Source of the DNA: Candidatus Komeilibacteria bacterium RIFCSPLOWO2_02_FULL_48_11
GTDB taxonomy: Bacteria > Patescibacteriota > Patescibacteriia > UBA2169
DNA: 18,928 nucleotides
Direction: 5' to 3'
Assembly (NCBI GenBank): GCA_001818435.1
Contig: MHKO01000003.1
Coordinates: 1 to 18,928, forward strand
Shown: positions 12,182-18,928 of the stretch, piece by piece
Position numbering within the stretch: the stretch's first letter is position 1
How the letters are laid out: every line of letters starts with the position of its first letter
Program-made: the position numbers and the translations under genes
Notes under the pieces: generated by a model
What the model saw: the letters and a program-made list of their open reading frames with translations, nothing else
Database searches by the model: none
Told to the model about the DNA's origin: nothing

Positions 12182-13877
12182 AAATCATCTTCTGGTACTT
12201 TTCCAAAATCTTGAGGCGTTTCAGCTTTAGAGTCGGGGTCAACAAATCATTCTCTTGGGAAAAAGGCTCGGCTAACAAGATGAAATGCCGCACTTGCTCG
12301 TATTCAGGGAAATGATCCAAAGCCTCGGTTATTTCCTTGCGGTAAAGCTTGGCAACGTCATCTCTTTGCAAAATGGCCGACAGAGCATACTCCAGGTTGT
12401 TTTTTTGGGCCCATAATTTCAATTCTTCAAAATCAGGCACAATCAAGGCCGAGATGTGTTTTTGGTTGTCGCCAAAAACCATGGCCTGGGATATAAAACG
12501 GTTCGTTTCCAAAGCCTGTTCCAGCGGCGCTGGCGCCACGTTCCGGCCAGTGGAAAGAACCAACAACTCCTTTTTGCGGCCAGTGATGGTTAAAAATCCA
12601 TCTTCGGAAAGTTCACCCAAATCGCCGGTGCGGAGCCAGCCTTCTTGGTCAATCGCCTGTTTGGTGGCCTCCTGATCGCGCCAATAACCGCGCATGACGC
12701 TGGAACCGCGCAACAGAATTTCTTTGTCCGCGGCGATTTTAATTTCAAAATTTTTAAGCAGCAGCCCGACGCTACCGAACTTACACTTGGCAAGCGTATT
12801 TTCCGAAACCACGGGTGAAGTTTCAGTTAAGCCATAGCCTTCCAAGATAAAGAGGCCAATATCCCAAAAAAACTGGATAATGCGCGTTGAGAGCGCCGAA
12901 CCGCCGCTGACCGCAAAACGCAGACGGCCGCCCAGTTTTGCCCGGATTTTTTTTAAAACCAAAAAATCAAGAACACCATAAATAGGCCGCTGCCAAAACC
13001 GCAGTTCGCCTTGACGGCGGCTGCTGCCCCAATCCAAAGCCCAATAGAAAAGCCGCTGTTTCAGCTTGCTGCTGGAGCGAACCACGTCCCAAACCGCGTC
13101 ATACGTTTTCTCGAATATCCTGGGCACTGAAATGATGATTGTGGGCCGAGCTTTTAGGATGTCCTCTTTGATTGTTTCTTTGCTTTGGGCGTAATAAATG
13201 CTGGCCCCGGAAAGCAAAGGCACATAACAGCCGGCAGTCCGCTCCAGAGCGTGAGACAATGGCAGAAACGACAAAAAACTGTCTTGAGACGAAACGTCAA
13301 TGTACTCTTTGGCATTTTGAACGTTGGCCAGCAAATTGCGGTGCGAGAGCATGACTCCTTTGGGCAGGCCAGTGGTGCCGGAAGTGTAAATGATGGTGTG
13401 CACATCATCTTCAAAAACAGAAACCGAGGTTAGCTGGCCAGCTGTTTTAAGGTCTATAAAACCGCCGGCAACGCCAACAACAACGACTTTCTCCAGCTCC
13501 AGAGACTTGATTGCTTCTTGGTGATTTGGGTAGTAGCGCTGGCTCAAAAAAAGCCACTTGGCTTCCGTGTGCTTAACAATGTACGAGAGGTAGGCTGAAC
13601 GGTAAGTTGTGTGGATGGGAACATCCACCGCGCCAATGGCGGCGCACGCCAAATCTATGGTTACCCAATCAGGGCCGTTATCAAGCAAAAAAGCCACTCT
13701 ATCACCTTTGGCAATGCCGCTCTCTTGCATAGCCGCGCCTAAAGCGCGAACTTGGTTCAAGAGTTCGCCATACGTCAGGCCTTGGTACACTCCGGAATCT
13801 AGAGAAGCCAAAGCCGTGCGCGCCGAGTATTGTTTGGCGATGCGCTCAAAATTTTTGTAAATCGTGCCGTAGTTCAT
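12174..13877 (-). CDS. AMP-forming long-chain acyl-CoA synthetase-like ligase
   Basis: This 567-residue protein is a member of the ANL adenylating family, with its motifs in order: P-loop YTSGTTGLPKG (164-174), LPLSHALER, VPRIFEK, SGGSAL, GYGLTETSPV (347-356), RGSSVMRGYW, RTGDLG (416-421), the hinge GRKKELL (433-439), and a C-terminal LTPTLKLKR with the catalytic Lys near 551. The layout fits FadD/ACSL-type acyl-CoA synthetases, which activate a fatty acid with ATP and load it onto CoA. It is full length and intact. Its start lies one base beyond the end of one BRO remnant and its end overlaps the start of another, so it is probably transcribed from the BRO promoter at 14359. The acyl-reductase-like SDR nearby is a possible partner. 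The exact acid is unknown. Confidence 0.88.
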   Translation of the reverse strand: MNYGTIYKNFERIAKQYSARTALASLDSGVYQGLTYGELLNQVRALGAAMQESGIAKGDRVAFLLDNGPDWVTIDLACAAIGAVDVPIHTTYRSAYLSYIVKHTEAKWLFLSQRYYPNHQEAIKSLELEKVVVVGVAGGFIDLKTAGQLTSVSVFEDDVHTIIYTSGTTGLPKGVMLSHRNLLANVQNAKEYIDVSSQDSFLSFLPLSHALERTAGCYVPLLSGASIYYAQSKETIKEDILKARPTIIISVPRIFEKTYDAVWDVVRSSSKLKQRLFYWALDWGSSRRQGELRFWQRPIYGVLDFLVLKKIRAKLGGRLRFAVSGGSALSTRIIQFFWDIGLFILEGYGLTETSPVVSENTLAKCKFGSVGLLLKNFEIKIAADKEILLRGSSVMRGYWRDQEATKQAIDQEGWLRTGDLGELSEDGFLTITGRKKELLVLSTGRNVAPAPLEQALETNRFISQAMVFGDNQKHISALIVPDFEELKLWAQKNNLEYALSAILQRDDVAKLYRKEITEALDHFPEYEQVRHFILLAEPFSQENDLLTPTLKLKRLKILEKYQKMIYD

Positions 13878-13878
13878 A

Positions 13879-14351
13879 CTATCTTAATATTTTATTTTCC
13901 GGATTTTTCAGGAAATTCTTTCTAGACACCACAGACCGCCCCAGCCGCTTTTCCAGCTTCTTTCTCGCTCCACCCGCAATATCGCCGCCAGCCTTGGCAT
14001 CCGCTCATAGCCGACTTTAGCCAGCCAGCGCTTGAATGGCTCGGCCTTGGGCGAAGGAATCGACTGAATTATACGGAATATACCCTCAGGATTAGCGCAG
14101 TCAGTTTCATATTTTTTGCCGTCAGCGGCCGGTAATTTCAGTCCGTGACAAAATGTCACGACCTCACTCCCTTCTTCTATCAGCCGCTGTTTAAGCTTCA
14201 TCCAATATACTCCGCCGTCTACACTGTCAGTAAGAGCGCTGCAGACATCCACCACGGAAAACCACCACTCGTTATTATAGAGCGTTTTCCTGATTTTTTT
14301 GCCTTTAAACAAGGTGATTTTAGTTGTTGAATCGTTGTTCAGACCGCTCAT
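13879..14351 (-). pseudogene. Decayed BRO-family protein gene (out-of-frame internal deletion)
   Basis: ATG 14351 opens a good Bro-N domain (KITLFKGKKIRKTLYNNE, WWFSVVDVCSALTDS, GIFRIIQSIPSPKAEPFKRW, LAKVGYER). After GYER (about residue 118) the frame continues with unrelated sequence to a stop at 13908. Shifting frame at that point gives DAKAGGDIAGGARKKLEKR and RKNFLKNPENKILR, the normal C-terminus, ending at TAG 13879-13881. So about half of the gene is missing and the join is out of frame. The N-terminal half alone could still fold. It is in direct orientation with the remnant at 11787-12181, with only the ligase gene between them. Confidence 0.8.
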
Positions 14352-14358
14352 GTTTTAA

Positions 14359-14364
14359 ATTATA
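14359..14364 (-). promoter_or_regulatory. -10 element giving a near-leaderless BRO/ligase transcript
   Basis: TATAAT with an upstream TGTGC context lies only 7 nt before ATG 14351. The expected transcription start falls on or next to the start codon, and no Shine-Dalgarno sequence is possible. The -35 region is unclear (TTTATT 18 nt upstream). The rest of 14352-14600 holds no gene I recognise; it contains one 38-codon open stretch described under findings. Confidence 0.5.
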
Positions 14365-14597
14365 GCACAAACAGCCCGGAACAATAAAAACCCCAAAATG
14401 CACATCTGTGCTGTCCTGCTACATTGAACCAATCTCCGAAATTGGAGCAACAGAAAAGCGGAAAACATTGGCGTGCGGAAAGGCTGGAGGGTTGTCCAAA
14501 TCATCAATGCCGAAAGTAACCAGCGGTTCCCGAATCTCATTGCAATGCTCACGTTACGATCCGGCATCGGTGCAAACATGGCTAATTGAGCGCAATC

Positions 14598-14637
14598 AAA
14601 AGGGGGTACGCCAAACTGCGTACCCCCTCGTTTTTTT
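14598..14637 (-). terminator. Strong terminator after trpA (bidirectional form)
   Basis: A perfect 10-bp stem (AGGGGGTACG at 14601-14610 with CGTACCCCCT at 14619-14628, 8-nt loop) is followed by T4 on the minus strand (14598-14601) and by T7 on the plus strand (14631-14637). It begins within a few bases of the trpA stop. Confidence 0.8.
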
Positions 14638-14640
14638 ATG

Positions 14641-15441
14641 CTACAATACTGCGGCCAGGCTCTCTATAAAACGGCAGACCGCCGCAATTCCCTGGCCTTT
14701 TTCGGCGCCAGAGTACGTTTGCGCTATGGCGCTCCCGATAACCGCAATGTCAGCTGTTCCTTTGATTGCAACTATGTGCTCTGGTTGTGATATGCCAAAA
14801 CCAACCGCAATAGGCAAGCTGATGTATTGCCTGATTTTTTGCAGATTCTGCGCAAGTTCAGCATCGAGGTTCGCTTGGGCGCCGGTTACTCCTTTGCGGC
14901 TCACAAAGTACACGAACCCTTCGGCGTGTTGCGCATTTAATCGCAACCGGCGTTCGGTGCTTGCTGGAGAGATAACTCGTATCACCGACAGGCGGCTCTG
15001 CTTTGCGCGCAATATGAAATGCTCGCGATGTTCCTCCTCAATGGGAATATCCGGCACAATGAGCCCGGCGCACCCGGCTTGCTGCGCGTCCTGGCAGAAT
15101 CTTTCAACGCCGTACCGGAACACAATATTGAAGTAGGTCATGAAGAGCAATGGAATCGGCGTTGCCGCGGCCAGCTCGCCCATCAGCTGCATCGCTTGGG
15201 CAACGGTAGTTCCCTGCTTCAGAGATTCCTGGTTGGCGCGCATCAGAGTGGGGCCGTCAGCCACTGGGTCGGAAAATGGAATTTGCAGCTCAATGAAATC
15301 CGCGCCCGCTTCGGCCATGGCTAAAACCAAGCGCCGGCTTTCTTCTAAATTCGGATAACCAACCACAATATGGGTCATTAAACCCAAGCGGTTCTGGGCC
15401 TTAATTTTTTGCAATTGCTCCTCTATGGCAGTCATAATCAT
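14641..15441 (-). CDS. trpA: Tryptophan synthase alpha chain
   Basis: This 266-residue TIM barrel splits indole-3-glycerol phosphate into indole and glyceraldehyde 3-phosphate in the cytoplasm and passes indole to TrpB. The catalytic pair lies in FIELQIPFSDPVADGP (Glu51, Asp62; 49 and 60 if counted from the second ATG). Further family marks are LLFMTYFNIVFRYG, GLIVPDIPIEE, FVYFVSRKGVTGA, the phosphate loop VGFGIS, and VIGSAI. The first ATG overlaps the trpB stop (ATGA, 15438-15441); an ATG two codons later is also possible. It is the last gene of the NUDIX-trpB-trpA run and is followed by a strong terminator. Length is normal. Confidence 0.96.
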   Translation of the reverse strand: MIMTAIEEQLQKIKAQNRLGLMTHIVVGYPNLEESRRLVLAMAEAGADFIELQIPFSDPVADGPTLMRANQESLKQGTTVAQAMQLMGELAAATPIPLLFMTYFNIVFRYGVERFCQDAQQAGCAGLIVPDIPIEEEHREHFILRAKQSRLSVIRVISPASTERRLRLNAQHAEGFVYFVSRKGVTGAQANLDAELAQNLQKIRQYISLPIAVGFGISQPEHIVAIKGTADIAVIGSAIAQTYSGAEKGQGIAAVCRFIESLAAVL

Positions 15442-16691
15442 TCGCCGGCTTCGCGCCGTAAATATTCAAGCCAGGCTTTGTCCCCCAAAGCCTTAGCCAC
15501 AATAAAAACATCTTTATCACCGCGGCCGGAGATATTAACCACGATAATTTTATCCGGCGCTAAAGTCGGCGCGAGCTTAATGACTTCGGCCACGGCATGG
15601 GCTGATTCCAAAGCCGGAAATATGCCTTCGGTTCTGGCCAAAGTTTGGAAGGCCACTAAAACTTCTTTATCGGTCGCAAAAGTATATTGCACACGCTTCT
15701 GGTCATGAAGTAAGGCGTGCTCCGGACCAATGCCGGCATAATCTAACCCTGCGGATATACTATGGGTAGATTGAATCTGACCATCCTCATTCTGTAAAAA
15801 ATATGATTTGTAGCCTTCCACCACCCCGACCGCGCCCCCGGTTTGAAACCGGGCCGCGTGCTCACCCGGCTTGTCCACGCCCCTGCCCCCGGCTTCCACG
15901 GCAATCATCATCACTTCTTTATCTTCAAAAAAATCATTGAATAAACCTATGGCATTACTGCCCCCGCCCACGCAAGCCACTAAGTAATCCGGCAAGCGTC
16001 CGGCTTGAGCTTGGATTTGTTCTTTGACCTCCAAGCCGATAATACTTTGAAAATCCCGAATCATGGAAGGATAAGGATGCGGGCCCAAAGCCGAACCCAG
16101 CAGATAATAGGAATCATCCACATTGGTAATCCAGTCCTGTAAAGCGGCCGTAACCGCATCTTTGAGGCGCTTGGTCCCGTGACTGACCGGTATAACCTTG
16201 GCGCCCAATTGTTCCATAAAAAAAACATTGATCCGCTGGCGCGCTATATCCACTTCCCCCATATACACGACGCACTCAAAACCGAACTTAGCCGCCACTG
16301 TGGCTGTAGCCAAGCCGTGCTGTCCAGCTCCGGTTTCGGCAATCAAACGCTTTTTACCCATGCGCTTGGCCAATAAAGCTTGACCAAGACAATGGTTGAT
16401 TTTGTGCGCTCCGGTATGGTTCAAGCCCTCGTTTTTGAGATAGATCTTGGCGCCGCCTAATTTCTTGGTTAAATTTTCGGCAAAATAAAGCGGCGTGGGC
16501 CGGCCGTCGTAATTTTTAAAAAGATCCGAAAGCTCATCCAAAAATTTTGGATCAGACTTCGCCTGGTTATATGCTGCCTCTAATTCCTCTAAAGCCGGCA
16601 AAAGCATCTCCGGCGCATAGCGGCCGCCGAACTGGCCAAAGTGGCCAGTGGCGTCGGCGTCAAACGATGTTTTGATAATAATAGACTCCAT
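15438..16691 (-). CDS. trpB: Tryptophan synthase beta chain
   Basis: This 417-residue PLP enzyme condenses indole with serine to give tryptophan. The N-terminal FGQFGGRYAPEMLLPALEEL is the TrpB1 type. The PLP lysine is Lys97 in NHTGAHKINH, followed by AETGAGQHG (catalytic Glu119), LGSALGPHPYPSMIRDFQ, the phosphate-binding loop GGGSNAIG (242-249), and EDGQIQSTHSISAGLDYAGIGPEH. The C-terminal NISGRGDKD is intact. The start lies 11 nt after the NUDIX stop, without a clear Shine-Dalgarno sequence. No other tryptophan pathway gene is in the window, so the pair may serve indole salvage or depend on genes elsewhere. Confidence 0.97.
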   Translation of the reverse strand: MESIIIKTSFDADATGHFGQFGGRYAPEMLLPALEELEAAYNQAKSDPKFLDELSDLFKNYDGRPTPLYFAENLTKKLGGAKIYLKNEGLNHTGAHKINHCLGQALLAKRMGKKRLIAETGAGQHGLATATVAAKFGFECVVYMGEVDIARQRINVFFMEQLGAKVIPVSHGTKRLKDAVTAALQDWITNVDDSYYLLGSALGPHPYPSMIRDFQSIIGLEVKEQIQAQAGRLPDYLVACVGGGSNAIGLFNDFFEDKEVMMIAVEAGGRGVDKPGEHAARFQTGGAVGVVEGYKSYFLQNEDGQIQSTHSISAGLDYAGIGPEHALLHDQKRVQYTFATDKEVLVAFQTLARTEGIFPALESAHAVAEVIKLAPTLAPDKIIVVNISGRGDKDVFIVAKALGDKAWLEYLRREAGE

Positions 16692-16702
16692 ATTGTATGT
16701 AT

Positions 16703-17182
16703 CTATGCTTTGCTGGCGAGCACCTTTCTAATAACTTTTTTACGAGGCGCTACCAGTGATGCCATCGACGCAATCTCGCGAACGCTCGCAAAACGGTAAT
16801 CAGTGTGGTCAACGTCAAGTTTAATGGTAAAATCATTGCCAACAGATTTAACTAAATATAGGCACTCAATAATATGTGTTCGAGTATGCTTGGCGTCATA
16901 AAAATAATTCTCAATCGCCAATAACTCAATTACGCGGACGCTAATCCCGGTCTCTTCCTTAAACTCTCGGCGCGCGGCTTCTTCGGGAGTTTCAAGGGGC
17001 TCAACCTTGCCGCTGGGCAGAACCCATGAGTTAGGATCTGGAAAATTATAATTTCCCCTTTTGATTAATAACACTTTTCCATCAACAACAAGTATGCCCG
17101 ACGCAACCACAACTTGGCATACACGCTGCGAGGGCGTTAATCTTTTTTTCTTAATTTCAGATAATGGAAACACTTTTTGCAT
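16703..17182 (-). CDS. NUDIX hydrolase
   Basis: I start the gene at ATG 17182 (MQKVFPLSEI), giving 159 residues; a TTG three codons upstream is less likely. The Nudix box runs from Gly58 to Ile80 and fits GX5EX7REUXEEXGU exactly: Gly58, Glu64, Arg72, Glu73, Glu76, Glu77. Before it, GILVVDGKVLLIKRGNY and WVLPSGKVEP give the usual first strands. Nudix enzymes cleave nucleoside diphosphates linked to another group; the substrate cannot be told from sequence. The N-terminal RLTPSQRVCQVVVASGI is typical of ADP-ribose/MutT-like members in small genomes. It heads the run leading to trpBA and must have its own promoter, because a terminator separates it from the gene upstream. Confidence 0.9.
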   Translation of the reverse strand: MQKVFPLSEIKKKRLTPSQRVCQVVVASGILVVDGKVLLIKRGNYNFPDPNSWVLPSGKVEPLETPEEAARREFKEETGISVRVIELLAIENYFYDAKHTRTHIIECLYLVKSVGNDFTIKLDVDHTDYRFASVREIASMASLVAPRKKVIRKVLASKA

Positions 17183-17202
17183 ACAAAACAATTACCACAT
17201 AG

Positions 17203-17246
17203 AAAAAGGGAGCTGGCGAGATTTGCTTTCGGCAAAACCCGCCAGC
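17203..17246 (-). terminator. Terminator between the unknown gene and the NUDIX gene
   Basis: On the minus strand GCTGGCG (17240-17246) pairs with CGCCAGC (17212-17218), with inner pairing of GGTTTTGC and GCAAATCT around a CGAA tetraloop, then CCC and T5 (17204-17208). Confidence 0.75.
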
Positions 17247-17250
17247 CGCG

Positions 17251-17919
17251 CTACTGATCGAAGTCGTGAAATTCAATCACGCCGCCGCTGCACGTGAACT
17301 CGAGGCAGATGCTGTTGCTGTGCAACATCTCGAGGAGTAGCTCAATAGACTCTCTCCAGCGATGAAGTTCGCGAACTATAGTCGGAGCCACGCCATTGCC
17401 CGGGCAACAACTCCTAAAAAAGTGCCCCGGCTCTTGAACCATCGACCCGTACCCGTTCTCACTCCGGTCAAGCTCGCTGAACGTCAACCGCTCCAAGGTA
17501 CGCGGCTGAATCTGATTCTGGCAATACTCTACCACACTTCTTCCGTGCGCGGTAACAAGAAAGCGACCAACTGTAAACCCGCCTGCTCTCTCGGGAACCG
17601 CGTGGGGCGCGAACGCAACAATGTACCGCCTCGTAGCGCTAAGCATGCGAGGAAGATCTGCGCTCGCCCGCAACCAAAAGTACGGCTGGCATTTTGCGTC
17701 ACCTGAGGTGACTGTTCGAACCACAACGCCGAACGGACTATTGCTGAGCTTAAGCTCAAACGCACGGTAAGCCAATTTATCTGAAACATGATGTAAATCA
17801 ATGATCAGATAGTCGGTAACCGGCAAACCGCACATATCCATTAGGACGATGCGGGCAATTTTCGGCGGAATCTCCTGAAGCGATTGCTTACTATTCTCAG
17901 TTAAACCTAAACATCTCAT
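17251..17919 (-). CDS. Unrecognised protein, 222 residues
   Basis: The start is ATG 17919 (MRCLGLTENSK), because AAGGAGGT lies five bases upstream; an ATG 11 codons earlier would place this site inside the gene. I do not recognise the family. Visible features are an N-terminal LPVTDYLIIDLHHV, then FGVVVRTVTSGDA, a run LRASADLPRMLSATRRYIVAFAPH, VGRFLVTAHGRSVVEYCQNQ, and a C-terminal SICLEFTCSGGVIEFHDFDQ. The last segment and the RTVTSGD region faintly recall ATP-grasp or PEP-utilising nucleotide-binding folds, but no complete motif is present. It has seven cysteines, including CC near residue 180. It lies about 80 nt after the BtpA-like gene and is followed by its own terminator. The excellent ribosome binding site contrasts with most neighbours. 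Confidence 0.6.
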   Translation of the reverse strand: MRCLGLTENSKQSLQEIPPKIARIVLMDMCGLPVTDYLIIDLHHVSDKLAYRAFELKLSNSPFGVVVRTVTSGDAKCQPYFWLRASADLPRMLSATRRYIVAFAPHAVPERAGGFTVGRFLVTAHGRSVVEYCQNQIQPRTLERLTFSELDRSENGYGSMVQEPGHFFRSCCPGNGVAPTIVRELHRWRESIELLLEMLHSNSICLEFTCSGGVIEFHDFDQ

Positions 17920-17975
17920 CGCGGACCTCCTTGAGCACCGGCTGAATTTCACTTATTCACGTAAAGAGCGGCTAG

Positions 17976-17996
17976 GAAAAGTTTCCTTAAGGAAAC
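17976..17996 (-). terminator. Hairpin directly after the BtpA-like gene
   Basis: GTTTCCTTAAGGAAAC (17981-17996) is a perfect 16-nt palindrome starting right after the stop codon and followed by TTTT on the minus strand. The stem is short (6 bp around TTAA), so it may only attenuate transcription into the next gene. Confidence 0.45.
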
Positions 17997-18818
17997 CTAT
18001 GGCTTTACTTGACTGACTAGCGTACGAACTTTTTTTGCGTCAATTCGTTGCGTGTACGACTTTACATTTATTTCACCGGACTTTATACCACCTCGCTTTA
18101 ACGAAGTGCTTACGATAACACCATTACTGTATTTAAGCAATGAACGCGCGTTTCCAGTAGTCACACCACTCCCAATAAAAATCGGAAATCTTCCGACCGC
18201 TTCCCGAACACGCCCCACCTCCTCCTCATCGGGAGGTACACCGGTACGATGTCCGGTAAGAATAAGCGCATCCGCTCCAGCGGCAACAGCGCGCGTGGCA
18301 GAGGTTTCAAGAGATGCCTTGGAGAGGAGACGCGCGTGCTTAACATGCACGTCCGCCAGAATCGCGACGTCGTCTGCCATAATATGTTTCCGGTACTGCC
18401 TCGCCTCACGCGCAACGCCCATAAACACGCCGTAATCGGTAGAAACTTTGTCAACAAAAACAGGAATACGCACGAACTCAAGCCCAAGTACTTTGGCGAT
18501 CCCGAGAGCGGCTCGGTAGTCGTTCCACAATACGCTCACACCGAGCGGCAGGCTCATCTCCGAACGCAACGCACCGCCAAGGTAGGTCATCGCGGCCACG
18601 ACGCCGGGATCAACCTGCTCGCGGTGCGGTATGTCGTAATTGTTTTCAAACATAATCCCGTCCACCCCTCCGCGTTCAAACGCCCGGAGGTCTTTGAGCG
18701 CGTTTTGTAACGCAACATCCAGACCCGGAAACTTCGGATATCCGATGAGCGGGGGGAAATGGATAACGCCGATGACAATGCGTTCGGCGCGCTTAAAAAT
18801 TTTTTTAACACGATTCAT
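17997..18818 (-). CDS. BtpA/SgcQ-family TIM barrel protein
   Basis: This 273-residue protein matches the BtpA/SgcQ family: VIGVIHFPPLIGYPKFPG at the N-terminus, then GGVDGIMFENNYDIPH, LPLGVSVLWNDYRAALGIAKVLGLEFVRIPVFVDK, ILADVHVKHARLL, AAGADALILTGHRTGVPP, and the barrel-closing FIGSGVTTGNARSLL with VIVSTSLKRGG. The family is named for a cyanobacterial protein needed to stabilise photosystem I and for a predicted enterobacterial sugar-metabolism protein. No photosynthesis is expected here, and the reaction is unknown; the barrel and its phosphate-binding loop suggest a phosphorylated substrate. Length and motifs are intact. The gene precedes the unrecognised gene at 17251-17919. I see nothing further that I can support in 18819-18928 upstream. 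Confidence 0.85.
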   Translation of the reverse strand: MNRVKKIFKRAERIVIGVIHFPPLIGYPKFPGLDVALQNALKDLRAFERGGVDGIMFENNYDIPHREQVDPGVVAAMTYLGGALRSEMSLPLGVSVLWNDYRAALGIAKVLGLEFVRIPVFVDKVSTDYGVFMGVAREARQYRKHIMADDVAILADVHVKHARLLSKASLETSATRAVAAGADALILTGHRTGVPPDEEEVGRVREAVGRFPIFIGSGVTTGNARSLLKYSNGVIVSTSLKRGGIKSGEINVKSYTQRIDAKKVRTLVSQVKP

Positions 18819-18928
18819 AACACTATTAAATAGGTACCAATCATTAGTGTCTCGTTAAAATTCCCATAATTGAGCCTGTTTTTGAATAGGCGTCTCCAAA
18901 ATTAGCGTCTGATGTTTAGAAATAAGCT

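Noticed and set aside
14408..15136. Plus-strand 242-residue frame
   Set aside because: Most of it is antisense to trpA and it crosses a strong terminator hairpin; no family features.
18249..18710. Plus-strand 153-residue frame
   Set aside because: It is antisense to the well-supported BtpA/SgcQ-family gene.
1..18928. TGA read as glycine (as in Gracilibacteria or Absconditabacteria)
   Set aside because: TGA ends well-placed genes here (AbrB antitoxin, radical SAM protein, trpB) with overlaps that make sense as stops.
1..18928. CRISPR arrays, tRNA or rRNA genes, replication origin
   Set aside because: No regularly spaced repeats, cloverleaf-like segments or rRNA-like stretches were seen on either strand.

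Overview
This 18.9 kb window looks like an accessory-rich stretch of a Candidate Phyla Radiation (Patescibacteria, probably Parcubacteria-type) genome. That placement is inference from gene style: small genes, toxin-antitoxin modules, RhuM/BRO/KilA-N debris, a 7TM-type histidine kinase, many starts without Shine-Dalgarno sequences, and a short G/C-rich palindromic repeat between genes. TGA is used as a normal stop, so the Gly-recoding lineages are unlikely. Every gene I can support reads on the minus strand.

Layout from low to high coordinate. 1-446: N-terminal part of a membrane protein cut by the window edge. 549-2902: toxin-antitoxin zone with an AbrB-type antitoxin overlapping the stump of a RelE-like toxin, and a complete AbiEi/AbiEii pair. 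Two copies of a composite intergenic repeat with a terminator flank this zone. 3022-4292: a RhuM-Fic protein between two fragments of a histidine kinase gene, each carrying a 19-nt palindromic insertion. 4297-5097: a small methyltransferase. 5101-6828: a compact candidate RiPP locus, with promoter, 27-codon precursor-like peptide with a strong ribosome binding site, intrinsic terminator acting as a possible attenuator, radical SAM/SPASM maturase with an N-terminal PqqD-like domain, and terminator. 6843-6977: KilA-N stump.

6987-11680 is a tight four-gene run transcribed from a good promoter near 11729-11758: a sensor-only 7TM protein, an NAD-binding acyl-reductase-like SDR, a methyltransferase and a full histidine kinase. 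11787-14351 holds an acyl-CoA synthetase-like ligase squeezed between two decayed BRO-family genes. The ligase and the SDR together suggest activation and reduction of a carboxylic acid, possibly a lipid, but this is inference. 14601-17182 is a NUDIX-trpB-trpA run ending in a strong terminator. 17203-18818 holds a BtpA/SgcQ-family TIM barrel gene and an unrecognised gene with a perfect ribosome binding site.

The best candidate for an undescribed system is the peptide plus radical SAM locus at 5101-6828. The best structural observation is the 19-nt palindromic unit, whose insertion can be read directly because the uninterrupted parent sequence survives in the intact kinase gene. No rRNA, tRNA, CRISPR array or replication origin was recognised.
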